Counted from the stretch's first letter, positions 1 through 9,154 are shown. The stretch: DNA of 64,000 nt from Saccharothrix sp. NRRL B-16348 (GCF_001280085.1 NZ_LGED01000214.1:1-64000); one strand, 5' to 3'. The notes: generated by a model from the sequence alone, not told the origin. Numbers and translations: made by a program.

Positions 1-516
1 CACCCCCCGCCGCGCCCCCTACCGCGCCCTACCGGGCCGACGCCGCCTACCGGGCCGACGCCCGCCGTGCCCTCTCTAACCCGCCGTGGCCCTCAGACCC
101 GCAACGCCGCGCCGCCGCTCGCGCGCCCACTCGCTCGTGGTCGCCGCGCTCGCCGCATCCCACGCCCGCCGCCGCGCCTCTACCTCGCGCGCCCCAGCTG
201 CCGCACCCCTCCGCGCCGCGCCGGCGGGCTCCCCGTTGCTGGCGTGTCGCGGCGGGTTTCCGTGTGTGCGATTCCTTCCGGGCTGGAGGCGGCTTACGGC
301 GGCGGATCGCGGCGGGTGGGCTGGGGGGGGGGGGGCGGGGGGGGGTGGTTTGGGGTGGGGGGTGGTCGAGGCGTTCCGCTGGTTTTCAACCGAGGTGCGG
401 TAACGGTGTTTCCGTACATTTTTGGGCGAATGTCACTCGATCGTGTTGGCGGAAAGGCTGTGGGCGGGTGCGGCGGGCAAGGGGTTGAGGGGCTTGCCCG
501 CCGGTGAACCCGCGGG
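1..516. other. Non-coding, extremely GC-biased stretch with short tandem repeats and long G runs
   Basis: I see no convincing gene here; the open frames are low-complexity Arg/Pro/Gly translations without domain character. A 16-base unit starting ctaccgggccgacg occurs at 29-44 and again at 47-62 (period 18). The plus strand carries G runs at 323-335 and 337-345 and further GGGG blocks to about 362. An AT-richer patch at about 405-450 could be a promoter or operator remnant, but nothing in it can be assigned. The left part may continue a feature cut by the window edge. Confidence 0.5.
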
Positions 517-909
517 TTAGGGGAGGAGGTGGAATTCGGTGCAGTGCCAGCGTGAGCCTTGGCGTTCTACTCGGGCGGCGAAAGCGCGGACCTTGGTCGG
601 CATGTGGAGGGTGCCCGCCAGTTCCGCCGCATCCGGCGACACGTGGCACAAGCGGTAGCGGCCGAGGCGGGTTTGGGTGGTGGTGGCGGCTTCGGTGACG
701 GTGGTCAGGGCGCGTGGGGCGAAGGTGGCTGACAGTTGGCGGGGTGGTCGTCGACCGCTGAGGGCCTCGACCAACGGGAACAGGAAGTGGCGGGCGTCCA
801 GAGGTGCGGCGGCGGTTGGTGGGGGTGTGGTGGCGTGCAGGGGGCCGGTGGGGGTGTCCTCGGGGCCATCGGGCTTCGTCGACGACAGGGTGCGGAGTTG
901 AGGTGGCAT
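517..909 (-). CDS. Rv3235 family protein
   Basis: Predicted 130-aa soluble protein. The N-terminal 40 residues are Pro/Thr-rich and look disordered. The rest (HFLFPLVEALSGRRPPRQL, then a short beta-rich segment ending in RWHCTEFHLLP) matches my memory of the actinobacterial Rv3235 family, a small protein of unknown function conserved in mycobacteria and relatives. The ATG at 909 is the longest start; translation could begin later because the N-terminus is poorly conserved. It diverges from the HAD gene, with 57 bases between them. Family assignment is by pattern recognition; no function is known. Confidence 0.75.
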   Translation of the reverse strand: MPPQLRTLSSTKPDGPEDTPTGPLHATTPPPTAAAPLDARHFLFPLVEALSGRRPPRQLSATFAPRALTTVTEAATTTQTRLGRYRLCHVSPDAAELAGTLHMPTKVRAFAARVERQGSRWHCTEFHLLP

Positions 910-966
910 GCTGAACCGAGGGCGGACGGCCGGGGTTTCGTACCAAGATCACCCGATGGAGGCACG

Positions 967-1377
967 GTGCGGGGACTGGTTCTCGACTTCGGCGGTGTGC
1001 TCACGGACCTCGGTGACGATCACGCGGCGACCGAGCCGCCGCTGCTCACCGCCACCCGCCAGGCTCGCCACCAGGGCATCCTCACCGCGATGCTCTCGAA
1101 CGCCGACTTCCTGTGGCACCCGCCGGCCGGTTGGGAAGACCTGTTCGACGCCGTCATCACCTCCGGCGAGGTCGGCCTGGCCAAACCCGACCGCCGCATC
1201 TACCTGCTCGCCGCCGAACGGCTCGGCCTCCCCGCCGCCGAGTGCGTCTTCGTCGACGACCTCGCGGTCAACGTCCGGGGCGCCGCGGCAGCCGGAATGG
1301 TCGGTGTGCACCACCAGTCCGTGCAATCCACACTCGAGGAACTGGAAATACTGCTCCAGGTCCCCCTGCAGAGTTAA
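967..1377 (+). CDS. HAD family hydrolase (small, cap-less)
   Basis: A 136-aa protein with the HAD motifs in order: motif I LDFGGVLTD at the very N-terminus, motif II LSNAD, the lysine motif LAKPDRRIY, and motif IV FVDDLAVNVRGA. These suggest a Mg-dependent phosphatase or phosphatase-like enzyme of unknown substrate. HAD-IA enzymes usually have an inserted helical cap and 200 or more residues. Here motif II follows motif I after only about 35 residues, so there is no C1 cap. In motif I the second Asp (DxD) is replaced by Gly (DFGG), as in other DFGGVLT subfamily members. The GTG start at 967 has GGAGG just upstream and puts motif I at residue 6. Confidence 0.8.
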   Translation: MRGLVLDFGGVLTDLGDDHAATEPPLLTATRQARHQGILTAMLSNADFLWHPPAGWEDLFDAVITSGEVGLAKPDRRIYLLAAERLGLPAAECVFVDDLAVNVRGAAAAGMVGVHHQSVQSTLEELEILLQVPLQS

Positions 1378-1690
1378 CCGGTCACGAACGGCCACGGAGA
1401 ATCCACCTGGCCGGTGAATTGCCGCTCACTCGACTTCCCTCGTACGTTCTAAGCGTTCACCGGCGAAGATCACGCGATGTACAGCCATGACGAGCATGGC
1501 CGAATGCCCCGGTTCCGCATCCGATGCCATACGAGGGGCGCGGGTGCGGGACGCCGAGGGCTGGTCGGGACGGCCCGACGGGTACCGCGTCGGGTGGCTG
1601 TGGTGAGCCGCCGACCAGCCGGGTTAGGCAGCGCGGGTGTCTGAGCGGCCCTCCGGCACCCGCGCTGCGCATCGCAAGAATCAAGAGCAG
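1378..1690. other. Intergenic region between convergent HAD and TrmH genes
   Basis: No gene is supported in these 313 bases. The right end carries a strong hairpin (listed separately) suited to ending the TrmH transcript. The rest is GC-rich, without recognisable RNA motifs or repeats. Confidence 0.5.
1629..1667 (-). terminator. Hairpin terminator downstream of the TrmH gene
   Basis: An 11-bp perfect stem, CAGCGCGGGTG with CACCCGCGCTG, and a 17-base loop lie 24 bases beyond the TrmH stop codon. There is no U-tract, which is common for actinobacterial terminators. Confidence 0.55.
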
Positions 1691-2485
1691 TCACGAGCGA
1701 CGGCGGACGACCTCGAAGCACAGCACGGCCGCGGCGCTGGCCACGTTCAACGACTCCACCCCCGCCGCCATCGGGATCGACAACCACCCGGTCACGTGCG
1801 GCCGCACGTCGTCCGAGATGCCCGCCGACTCACTGCCCAGCACGAACGCCGCCCGCGGCGGCAGGTCGGCCGCGTACACCGACGACCGGGCCTGGGCGTC
1901 CAGCGCGAAGATCGGGTAACCGGCGCCCCGCAGCGCGACCGCCGCCTCCGCCGCCGTCGCGCACCGCAGCACCGGCGCCCGGAACGCGACCCCCGCCGAC
2001 GCCTTGACCACCATCGGGTCGATCGACGCGACACCACGCCGGGGCACGACGATGCCGTCCACACCCGCCGCGGTCGCGGTGCGCAGGATCATGCCGACGT
2101 TCGCCGGCGTGGTGATCCCGTCGAGCACCAGCACGAACCGCGGCCCGTCGCGCAACCCCAGCTCCAGCGGACGCATCCGCGGCGCGACGACGTCCGCCAG
2201 CACGCCCTGGTCCTGCTTGCCGTTCCCGGCCAGCACCTTGACCCGCTGCGCGGAAGCCCGCTGCACCGCGACGCCGCGGCGACCGGCCGCGTCCAGGATC
2301 TCCCGGGCGGCCGGACCGCGAGCCGTGTCGGCGAGCACGACCTTGTCGACCTCGAGCCGCGGGTCGTCCAGAGCCTCCAGCACGGGCTTGCGGCCGTACA
2401 CGGTGACGAACTTGTCCTTGGGTGACACATCCACGGCGTCAGTGTCCACTACCCGTTTGGGGCTTGCTTTCGCGCTGTCAATCAT
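1691..2485 (-). CDS. TrmH/SpoU family RNA 2'-O-methyltransferase
   Basis: About 264 aa. An N-terminal substrate-binding part starts near FVTVYGRKPVLEAL, and the C-terminal SPOUT (trefoil-knot) domain shows all three motifs: ITTPANVGMILRTA, VLGSESAGIS and SLNVASAAAV. Proteins of this family transfer a methyl group from S-adenosylmethionine to a ribose 2'-OH of tRNA or rRNA; the exact target cannot be read from the sequence. The start is uncertain. ATG at 2485 lies 12 bases from the divergent kinase-like gene, GTG at 2497 would abut it, and GTG at 2428 would still keep the whole conserved region and leave space for promoters. Confidence 0.85.
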   Translation of the reverse strand: MIDSAKASPKRVVDTDAVDVSPKDKFVTVYGRKPVLEALDDPRLEVDKVVLADTARGPAAREILDAAGRRGVAVQRASAQRVKVLAGNGKQDQGVLADVVAPRMRPLELGLRDGPRFVLVLDGITTPANVGMILRTATAAGVDGIVVPRRGVASIDPMVVKASAGVAFRAPVLRCATAAEAAVALRGAGYPIFALDAQARSSVYAADLPPRAAFVLGSESAGISDDVRPHVTGWLSIPMAAGVESLNVASAAAVLCFEVVRRRS

Positions 2486-2497
2486 GATGATCGTCAC

Positions 2498-3166
2498 ATG
2501 ACATCGCGCGACGAGGCGCACCGTCTGCTGGCCAGCGGCCGGGAGGCGGACGTCTACCTGCGTCCGGACGGCCTGCTGCTCAAGCGCAGCCGGTCGGGCC
2601 GCGACCTGCGGCCCGAGGCCGAGCTGATGCGCTACCTGCGCCGGCACGGCATACCGGTGCCGAGGGTGGCGGACGCCTCGGAGACGGACCTGGTCATGGA
2701 GTACGTCCCCGGTCCGCGCATGTCGCAGGAGCTGGACGCCCAGCCGTGGCGGGCGGGCGCGCTGGGCCGTGAGCTGGCCGAGCTGCACCGCAAGCTGGAC
2801 GAGGTGCCCGCGCCGGCGTTCCTGCACGGTGACGGCGACCTGCTGCACCTCGACCTGCACCCCGGCAACGTGGTGATGGGCCCCGAGGGCGCGGTGGTGG
2901 TCGACTGGGGCAGCGCGCGCAGGGGCGACCGGAAGGTCGACGTGGCGCTGAGCTGGCTGGCGATCGCGGTGGCGCCGCTGCGGCCGTTCAAGCGGTTCGC
3001 CCGGTCGCGGATGGTGCGCGGGTTCCTGTCCGGGGTCGACGGCTCGGTGCGGGTCGAGGCCAGGCGCGCCATGCCGGCCGCCGCGGCGATCAGGCTGGCC
3101 CGGCACGAGCGCGACGAAGCCGAGGTCAGCGCCGTTCGCAGGCTGGTGCGGGACTGCACCGACTAG
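2498..3166 (+). CDS. Phosphotransferase / RIO-like kinase fold protein
   Basis: A 222-aa protein with a compact kinase-like fold. The N-lobe has GREADVYLRPDGLLLKR (glycine-rich turn and the ATP-contacting Lys). The C-lobe has the catalytic loop LHLDLHPGNVVM (HxDLHxxN) and the metal-binding VVVDWGSAR in the DFG position. This resembles RIO kinases and small aminoglycoside/choline kinase-like phosphotransferases. The substrate cannot be told; resistance is not implied. There is no clear Shine-Dalgarno sequence and the ATG lies almost against the divergent TrmH start, so the mRNA may be leaderless. The acyltransferase gene follows after 10 bases on the same strand. Confidence 0.8.
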   Translation: MTSRDEAHRLLASGREADVYLRPDGLLLKRSRSGRDLRPEAELMRYLRRHGIPVPRVADASETDLVMEYVPGPRMSQELDAQPWRAGALGRELAELHRKLDEVPAPAFLHGDGDLLHLDLHPGNVVMGPEGAVVVDWGSARRGDRKVDVALSWLAIAVAPLRPFKRFARSRMVRGFLSGVDGSVRVEARRAMPAAAAIRLARHERDEAEVSAVRRLVRDCTD

Positions 3167-3176
3167 CCTGGACCGC

Positions 3177-4553
3177 ATGCCCGACCGCCTGTCCGCGCTG
3201 GACGCCTCGTTCCTGTACCTGGAGGACTCCACGACGCCGATGCACGTCGGTGGGGTGGCGGTGTTCCGGCGACCGCGCACGGGCTTCGACTACGACCGGC
3301 TGGTCGACCTGATCGAGCAGCGGCTGTCGCTGGTGCCCCGGTACCGGCAGAAGGTCGTGCACGTCCCCGGACGGCTCGCGCGGCCGGTGTGGGTGGACGA
3401 CGCGGACTTCGACGTCACCTACCACGTGCGGCGGTCGGCGTTGCCGAAACCGGGCAGCGACCAGCAGTTGCACGACCTGGTGGCGCGGCTGATGTCCCGC
3501 CCGCTGGACCAGACCCGGCCGTTGTGGGAGGTCTACCTGGTGGAGGGCCTGGCCCGGAACCGGACCGCGGTGATCACCAAGACGCACCAGGCGATGGTGG
3601 ACGGCATCGGCGCGCCGGAGATCGGGCAGGTGATGCTGGACGTGTCCGCCACGCCGCGGCCGCCGGTCGAGTCGCTGTGGATGCCGTCGCCGGAGCCGAG
3701 CGGGTTGCAGCTGGTGGCCGACGCGGTCGCGGAGGCCGTGCAGCGGCCCGGCGAGGTGGTGGAGAACGCCCGTTCGGCGGCGATGGACACGGTGGCGACG
3801 GTGCGCAAGGTCGCCGGGGTGTTCGGCGGGTTGGTGTCCGCGGTGCGGACCGCCGCGACGCCCGCTCCCGGCAGCCCGTTGAACGTGCGGATCTCGCCGC
3901 AGCGGCGGTTCGCGGTGGCGCGCACCCGGCTGGACGTGTTCCGCGCCATCCGGCGGACGCACGGCGGCACGGTGAACGACGGCGTGCTCGCGGTGCTGTC
4001 CGGCGCGCTGCGGAACTGGCTGCTGTCGCGCGGCGAGGTCGTGACGGCGGGCACCACGATCCGGGCGATGGCGCCGATGTCGGTGCGCGACGACGAGACG
4101 CAGGTGTCGGCGTACCTGGTCGACCTGCCGGTCGGCGAGTCGAACCCGGTCGTGCGGCTGCACCACGTGTCGCACGCGATGCGCGCGCACCAGGAGTCGG
4201 GGCAGTCGGTGGCGGCGCAGACGTTGGTGCGGTTCTCCGGCTTCGCGCCGCCCACGTTGCACGCGTTGGGCGCGCGGGCGGCGTCGTCGTTCTCGCGGCG
4301 GTTGTTCAACGTGGTGGTGACGAACGTGCCCGGTCCCCAGGTGCCGCTGTACGCGGCGGGGGCGAAGATGATCGAGATGTTCCCGGTTGTGCCGTTGGCG
4401 AAGAACCAGGCGTTGTCGATCGGCGTGACGTCTTATGACGGTGGCGTGTACTTCGGCCTGAACGCCGACCGCGACGCGATGTCCGATGTGGACGTGCTGG
4501 CGGCGATGGTCGAGGAGTCGGTGGAGGAACTGATGGGAACGGTGTCCACATGA
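3177..4553 (+). CDS. Wax ester synthase / diacylglycerol acyltransferase (WS/DGAT) family protein
   Basis: 458 aa, the usual length for this family. The N-terminus (DRLSALDASFLYLEDSTTPM) is the family signature, followed by the condensation-domain active site THQAMVDGIG at about residues 136-145 and the C-terminal WS_DGAT_C region with NVPGPQVPLYAAGAKM. These enzymes use acyl-CoA to make wax esters or triacylglycerol at the membrane surface. The catalytic motif is HQxxxDG rather than HHxxxDG: the second His is Gln, while the presumed catalytic His and the Asp are kept. The stop overlaps the next start (ATGA), so the two genes are translationally coupled. In M. tuberculosis tgs3-like genes sit in the same block, which supports orthology. 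Confidence 0.88.
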   Translation: MPDRLSALDASFLYLEDSTTPMHVGGVAVFRRPRTGFDYDRLVDLIEQRLSLVPRYRQKVVHVPGRLARPVWVDDADFDVTYHVRRSALPKPGSDQQLHDLVARLMSRPLDQTRPLWEVYLVEGLARNRTAVITKTHQAMVDGIGAPEIGQVMLDVSATPRPPVESLWMPSPEPSGLQLVADAVAEAVQRPGEVVENARSAAMDTVATVRKVAGVFGGLVSAVRTAATPAPGSPLNVRISPQRRFAVARTRLDVFRAIRRTHGGTVNDGVLAVLSGALRNWLLSRGEVVTAGTTIRAMAPMSVRDDETQVSAYLVDLPVGESNPVVRLHHVSHAMRAHQESGQSVAAQTLVRFSGFAPPTLHALGARAASSFSRRLFNVVVTNVPGPQVPLYAAGAKMIEMFPVVPLAKNQALSIGVTSYDGGVYFGLNADRDAMSDVDVLAAMVEESVEELMGTVST

Positions 4554-5041
4554 GGGTGTACCTCCCGGCGACCGTCGCGATGCTGCGCGACCTCGTGGAG
4601 AACGGCGAGTTCGCCGCCGTGGGCGGGACGGGGTTCGCCCTGACGCCCGCGTTGCGCGAGTCGTACGCGACCGGTGACACGGAGGAGCTGGAGTACTCGG
4701 CCATGCTCGACGCCGCTCGCGGTTCGCTGCGGCTGATCGCGGGCGACGAGAAGGCCGTGCCGAGGCGTGCGGTGGTGTCGGCGGACGTGCCGGACGTGAA
4801 GCTGCGGCCCGACCTGGACTTCTCGGTGGTGAAGCTGTCGGGTCCGGTGCCGCTGGAGCTGATCGCCGCGATCCACCTGGACACGCTGGAGGCGGAGGAC
4901 GACGTGCGCGCGGCGGCCGACGTGATCGACGCGGCGGACCTCGGTGATCCGGACGCGGAGTTCGCGCTGGGCGGTGCGGAGGACCACGAGCTGGCCTGGT
5001 ACGCGCCGCAGGAGCTGCCGTTCCTGCTGGAGCTGATGTAG
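4550..5041 (+). CDS. DUF6912 family protein
   Basis: A 163-aa soluble protein beginning MRVYLPATVAMLRDL and rich in Asp/Glu. The pattern (N-terminal VYLPAT, a central RRAVVSADVPDV segment, an acidic C-terminus ending in ELAWYAPQELPFLLEL) is the one I associate with actinobacterial DUF6912. Its function is unknown. It overlaps the acyltransferase stop by four bases and therefore probably belongs to the same operon. It has no signal peptide or membrane segment. Confidence 0.7.
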   Translation: MRVYLPATVAMLRDLVENGEFAAVGGTGFALTPALRESYATGDTEELEYSAMLDAARGSLRLIAGDEKAVPRRAVVSADVPDVKLRPDLDFSVVKLSGPVPLELIAAIHLDTLEAEDDVRAAADVIDAADLGDPDAEFALGGAEDHELAWYAPQELPFLLELM

Positions 5042-5061
5042 CCGCGGTTCGCCACGCCGAA

Positions 5062-5105
5062 CGGGAGCCGGACGTCCAGATTTCGGTCTGGACGTCCGGC
5101 TCCCG
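5062..5105. terminator. Bidirectional hairpin terminator
   Basis: A perfect 19-bp stem (5062-5080 with 5087-5105, beginning CGGGAGCCGGACGTCC) closes a six-base loop. It lies between the convergent DUF6912 and GH62 genes, so it can stop transcription from both sides. Confidence 0.85.
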
Positions 5106-5123
5106 TGTGGTTCGACCCCCCGG

Positions 5124-6560
5124 TCAGCGCTGCAGGGTCAGCAGGCCCGGCCGGTAGGGCAGGAGGCCGTAGTCCACGCCGTCGGAGCGGGGGTCACGGC
5201 CTTGGTAGAGCAGTTGCAGGTTGCAGGGGTCGACGGTCTTGGTCTGGTCCGGGTTGGTGCGGAGCAGGTCGCCGTGGCTGATGTCGTTGGTCCAGGTGGC
5301 GCCGCTGTTGGCCTTGCCCGCGAACGGGTTGCTCTCGGTGGCGGCCTGCGGCGTCCACGAACCGCTGAGGCTGCTGGACGTGAACGAGCGGAAGTAGCGG
5401 CCGTTCGCGCCGATCGCCTCGACGATCATCAGGTACTGGTTCTGGCCCTGGAGCTTGTACACCTCGACCGCTTCGAACAGGTTGTTCGTCGTGTCGCTCA
5501 TGATCGTGGTGTAGGACGAGCCGAAGCTGCTCGGGAAGTTCCCGAGCGGCATGACCTGGCGGTAGATCTTGCCGTTGTCACCGGCGAAGAACAGGTACAT
5601 GTTCTGGCCGTCACCGATGAGCGTCTGGTCGATGGGACCCGTGCCGGAACCGGTGATGCTCGCCGTGGAGAGCACCTGCTGCGCCGACCACCCGTTCGGG
5701 TTGGTGGGGTCGGTCGACGTCCGGTAGCTGAACGCGGTCCCACCCCACTGGTAGGCGAGCACCCAGATGTTCTTCGGGGCGAAGTAGAGCAGCGTGGGCG
5801 CGACGGTGCCGGAATTCATGGCCTGCTGGGGCGCCGACGCCATCTCGGACCAGTTGCTGAAGAGCCCGAAGTTCATCGAGCCCCAACTCGTCCCGAAGTC
5901 GTGCGTCGTGCCGTAGACGAGGTGCTTGCCGTTGTACGGCACGTAGGTGAAGTCCTTGAGCGAGACCCAACCCGACCTCGGGTTCGCCAGCGCGCCCGAG
6001 GAGGACCAGCGGTACCTCGACGGCAGAGCGCACGTGACGGGCGTGGTGGTGGTCGTCGTCGTGGAAGTAGTGGTGGACGTGCTGGTGGAAGTGGTGCTGG
6101 TCGTCGTGGTCGTGGTCGTGCTGCCGGTGCACGCCACGCCGTTCAGGGCGAAACTCGTCGGAATCGGGTTGCTGCCCGTCCACGACCCGTTGAAACCGAA
6201 CGACGCCGAACCGCCGGTGGCGATCGAACCGTTGTAGCTCACGTTCTTCGCGGTCACCGCGGCGCCGCTCTGCGTCAACGACGTGTTCCACGACTGCGTC
6301 ACGGCCTGGCCGGCGCCGAACGACCACGTCAACGTCCACCCGGTCAGCGGATCACCCAGGTTGGTGATCGACACGTTGCCGGTGAACCCGCCCTGCCACT
6401 GCGAAGCCACGGCGTAGTTCACCGAACAGCCCGCTGCCGCGGCGCCGGCCGGCAGCGCCACGAGGGTCGCCGCCGAAGCCAGCAGTGCGGCGCTCGCCAC
6501 CGCGGCGCCGACAGTGGCTGTTCTGGACCTGGTCATGAAGCTGCGTCGTTGCATTGACAT
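5124..6560 (-). CDS. Secreted GH62 alpha-L-arabinofuranosidase with CBM2 module
   Basis: 478 aa. Residues 1-43 form a Sec-type signal peptide ([13 protein letters not shown], a hydrophobic core, then PAGAAAA). Residues 44-146 are a cellulose/xylan-binding CBM2 module ([21 protein letters not shown], with conserved Trp). Residues about 148-175 are a Thr/Ser linker, and the remainder is a GH62 catalytic domain. GH62 enzymes release arabinose side chains from arabinoxylan; the domain starts at [11 protein letters not shown] and carries the expected acidic residues in [11 protein letters not shown] and FEAVEVYKL. The ATG at 6560 has GAGGAG at the right spacing; an upstream in-frame ATG has none. 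The gene stands alone, in a block otherwise made of housekeeping genes, with a palindrome upstream that suggests sugar-responsive repression. Confidence 0.93.
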   Translation of the reverse strand: MSMQRRSFMTRSRTATVGAAVASAALLASAATLVALPAGAAAAGCSVNYAVASQWQGGFTGNVSITNLGDPLTGWTLTWSFGAGQAVTQSWNTSLTQSGAAVTAKNVSYNGSIATGGSASFGFNGSWTGSNPIPTSFALNGVACTGSTTTTTTTSTTSTSTSTTTSTTTTTTTPVTCALPSRYRWSSSGALANPRSGWVSLKDFTYVPYNGKHLVYGTTHDFGTSWGSMNFGLFSNWSEMASAPQQAMNSGTVAPTLLYFAPKNIWVLAYQWGGTAFSYRTSTDPTNPNGWSAQQVLSTASITGSGTGPIDQTLIGDGQNMYLFFAGDNGKIYRQVMPLGNFPSSFGSSYTTIMSDTTNNLFEAVEVYKLQGQNQYLMIVEAIGANGRYFRSFTSSSLSGSWTPQAATESNPFAGKANSGATWTNDISHGDLLRTNPDQTKTVDPCNLQLLYQGRDPRSDGVDYGLLPYRPGLLTLQR

Positions 6561-6867
6561 GACGTCTCCTCTGCGGACTTTGCGCAAATTTTCGAACGGT
6601 GGCCGCCCGCGATCGCGGTAGTCGACGAGAACGGCCATCGGCTCAAGAAGTCGGCGCGCTCGGCCGAGTGTCGATATGGCCGGGCGACCAGCACGTCGCT
6701 AAATGTTTTAGCGATAGTGCTAAATATTTGAGCGCGTTCTCATGGGCACCTTCCGGGCACGACGACGCTACCGGCAGTTAAGCGGTTGATCTGTTCCCAG
6801 AATGGAGTGCGCAAGGCCTTGAGGTCAACAGGGCGAGCTTGACCGTCTCAATGGGCGGGCAAAGGGC
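6561..6867. promoter_or_regulatory. GH62 upstream region with AT-rich palindrome (candidate operator)
   Basis: These 307 bases contain no gene. At 6697-6713 there is a perfect inverted repeat CGCTAAA-TGT-TTTAGCG, followed at 6718-6732 by a related, imperfect GCTAAATATTTGAGC. The patch is AT-rich in a 70%-plus GC region and lies about 140 bases before the GH62 start. It looks like a repressor operator pair. The regulator is unknown and is not encoded next door. Confidence 0.55.
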
Positions 6868-7878
6868 TCAGTCGTATTCCTCCAGTTTGCCGCGGGACGC
6901 CAGGAGGCGGCGCAGTGAGGCCAAGCGGCCGGGGGAGGCCTCGCCCGTGCGGACGAGTTCGTCCAGCATGCAGTCCGGGTCGTCCGGCGCGCCCTGGTGA
7001 CCGCAGCCCGACGGGCACTCCTCGGCCATCGCCTTCATGTCGGGGAACGCGCCCACGATGTCGTCCGGCGTGATGTGCGCCAGGCCGAACGAGCGGATGC
7101 CCGGCGTGTCCACCGCCCAGCCGCCCTCGGGCAGCGGCAGGGCGACGGTCTGGGTCGACGTGTGCCTGCCCTTGCCCACCCCGCTCACCACGCCCACCGC
7201 CCGGTGCGCGTCCGGCACCAGCTTGTTCACCAACGTCGACTTGCCAACGCCCGAGTGCCCGATCAACGCCGACAGCCGGTTCGCCAGGCGCTCGCGCAGC
7301 TCGTCCGGGTCCTGGTCGGACCGCGTCACCACCACCGGCAGGTTCAGCTCGGCGTAGGCGGCGAGCAGCTCGTCCGGCGACGCCAGGTCGGACTTCGTCA
7401 GGCACAGCAGCGGTTCCAGCCCGCCCGCCCACGCCGCCACCAGGCAGCGGTCGATGAAACCCCGGCGCGGCTGCGGGTCCGCCAGCGCCGACACGATCAC
7501 CAGCTGCTCGGCGTTGGCCACCACGACCCGCTCGAACGGGTCCGTGTCGTCCGCCGTGCGCCGCAGCACGCTGCGCCGCTCCTCCACCCGCACGATCCGC
7601 GCCAACGTGTCCGGCTGCCCGGACGTGTCGCCGACCAGCCCCACGTGGTCGCCCACGACGACCGGCGTGCGGCCCAGCTCCCGCGCCCGCATGGCGACGA
7701 CCAACCGCTTCGGGTCGTCGTCCATCGCGCACGTCCACCGCCCGCGGTCCACCCCGACGACCATGGCGGGCACCGCGTCCGCGTGCTCGGGCCTGCGCTT
7801 GCTGCGCGGCCGGGTGCCCTTGCCCGGCCGCACCCGCACGTCGGACTCGTCCAACCGCCGCCAGTCGCCGCGTGCCAC
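6868..7878 (-). CDS. rsgA: Ribosome small-subunit-dependent GTPase A
   Basis: 336 aa. RsgA is a circularly permuted GTPase that helps late 30S maturation. The order seen is an OB-fold region, then G4 (LTKSD), then the P-loop G1 GHSGVGKST at about residue 206, then G3 DTPGIRSFG, then the zinc-binding CPSGCGH plus downstream Cys. The GTG at 7878 is chosen because it sits one base after the aroA stop codon, making the two genes a coupled pair. The adjacency of aroA and rsgA is also what I recall from mycobacteria (Rv3227-Rv3228). Confidence 0.93.
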   Translation of the reverse strand: MARGDWRRLDESDVRVRPGKGTRPRSKRRPEHADAVPAMVVGVDRGRWTCAMDDDPKRLVVAMRARELGRTPVVVGDHVGLVGDTSGQPDTLARIVRVEERRSVLRRTADDTDPFERVVVANAEQLVIVSALADPQPRRGFIDRCLVAAWAGGLEPLLCLTKSDLASPDELLAAYAELNLPVVVTRSDQDPDELRERLANRLSALIGHSGVGKSTLVNKLVPDAHRAVGVVSGVGKGRHTSTQTVALPLPEGGWAVDTPGIRSFGLAHITPDDIVGAFPDMKAMAEECPSGCGHQGAPDDPDCMLDELVRTGEASPGRLASLRRLLASRGKLEEYD

Positions 7879-7879
7879 G

Positions 7880-9154
7880 TCAGCGCGCCCCCGGCAGCGA
7901 CAGCATGGCCGCCCACATGCCCGGGAAGTCCGGGATCGTCTTGGTGGTCGACCCGATGTCGTCCACCGACACGCCCTCGACCACCAGGCCGATGATCGCG
8001 CCCGCGGTGGCCATCCGGTGGTCGGCGTAGGCGCGCCACACGTCGCCGTGCAGCGGCCGGGGCGTGATGACCAGGCCGTCCTCGGTCTCCTCCGCGTCGC
8101 CACCCAGCCGGTTGATCTCGGTGACGAGCGCGGCGAGCCGGTCCGTCTCGTGGCCGCGGATGTGCGCGACGCCGCGGATCCAGGTCCGGCCCTCGGCGAG
8201 CGCCGCCAGCGCGGCGACGGTCGGCGTCAGCTCGCTCTCGTCGCGCAGGTCGACGTCGATCCCGGTCAACCGGTCCGGGCCGCGCAGCGTGAGGCCCGCG
8301 TCGGTCAGCGTCACCGTGCACCCCATGCGCTCGAACAGGTCGCCCGCCGCGCCACCGGGCTGGGTGGTCTCCGCCGGCCAGCCGGGGATGGTCACCTGAC
8401 CGCCGGTCACGGCCGCCGCTGCCAGGAACGGCGTGGCGTTGGACAGGTCCGGCTCGACGTGCCAGTCGCGGCCCCGCACCGGGCCCGGCTCGACCCGCCA
8501 CTCGTTCGGCGTCGAGTCGTCCACCACGACACCCGCCTCGCGCAGCATCGCCACGGTCATCTCGATGTGCGGCAGCGACGGCACCGGCTTGCCGTCGTGC
8601 CGGATCGTCACGCCGCTCTCGTACCGCGCGCCCGACAGCAGCAGCCCGGACACGAACTGGGACGACGCCGACGCGTCGATGGTGACCGCGCCGCCCGGCA
8701 CACCGCCCTTGCCGTGCAACGTGAACGGCAGCGCGTCGCCCGCCACGTCCGCGCCCAACGCCCGCAGCGCGTGCAGGATCGTGGTCATCGGCCGGTTGCG
8801 CGCGTGCGGGTCGCCGTCGAACGTGATGTCGCCGACGGCGAGCGCGGCGGCGGGCGGCAGGAACCGCATGACGGTGCCCGCCAGACCGCAGTCGACCTGC
8901 GTCGGTCCGTGCAGCTCGTGGGGTGTGACCAGCCAGGACCCGTCCGGGCCGTCGGCGACGTCGACGCCGAGCGACCGCAGCGCGTCGACCATCAGCGTGG
9001 TGTCGCGGCTGCGCAGCGGCGCGTGCAGGGTGGACGGGCCGTCGGCCAGGGCGGCGAGCACGAGCGCGCGGTTGGTGATCGACTTGGAGCCTGGCACGGG
9101 TACCGTCGCGTCGACCGGGCCGTCGGCGGTGGGAGCGGACCACTGCTGAGTCAT
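7880..9154 (-). CDS. aroA: 3-phosphoshikimate 1-carboxyvinyltransferase (EPSP synthase)
   Basis: 424 aa. It catalyses the PEP plus shikimate-3-phosphate step of aromatic amino acid synthesis. The N-terminal signature [19 protein letters not shown] and the [25 protein letters not shown] and [13 protein letters not shown] regions are intact. In the PEP-binding segment the family LxxGNAGTAMR is here [11 protein letters not shown]. The ATG at 9154 puts the PGSKS motif near residue 20, as is typical; the longer upstream frame is intergenic. The gene diverges from the SRAP gene, with 100 bases between them. RsgA is encoded directly downstream. Confidence 0.95.
   Translation of the reverse strand: MTQQWSAPTADGPVDATVPVPGSKSITNRALVLAALADGPSTLHAPLRSRDTTLMVDALRSLGVDVADGPDGSWLVTPHELHGPTQVDCGLAGTVMRFLPPAAALAVGDITFDGDPHARNRPMTTILHALRALGADVAGDALPFTLHGKGGVPGGAVTIDASASSQFVSGLLLSGARYESGVTIRHDGKPVPSLPHIEMTVAMLREAGVVVDDSTPNEWRVEPGPVRGRDWHVEPDLSNATPFLAAAAVTGGQVTIPGWPAETTQPGGAAGDLFERMGCTVTLTDAGLTLRGPDRLTGIDVDLRDESELTPTVAALAALAEGRTWIRGVAHIRGHETDRLAALVTEINRLGGDAEETEDGLVITPRPLHGDVWRAYADHRMATAGAIIGLVVEGVSVDDIGSTTKTIPDFPGMWAAMLSLPGAR

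Noticed and set aside
67..507. Possible protein in the first 500 bases
   Set aside because: The translation is Arg/Pro then poly-Gly low complexity made by C and G runs, with no conserved segment.
2498..3166. Aminoglycoside resistance kinase
   Set aside because: The kinase-fold motifs are present, but at 222 aa and in a housekeeping context there is no evidence for antibiotic phosphorylation.
6028..6130. Short-period repeat resembling a CRISPR or microsatellite
   Set aside because: It is the coding sequence of the Thr/Ser linker between CBM2 and GH62 (tract of act/acg codons), not a repeat array with spacers.
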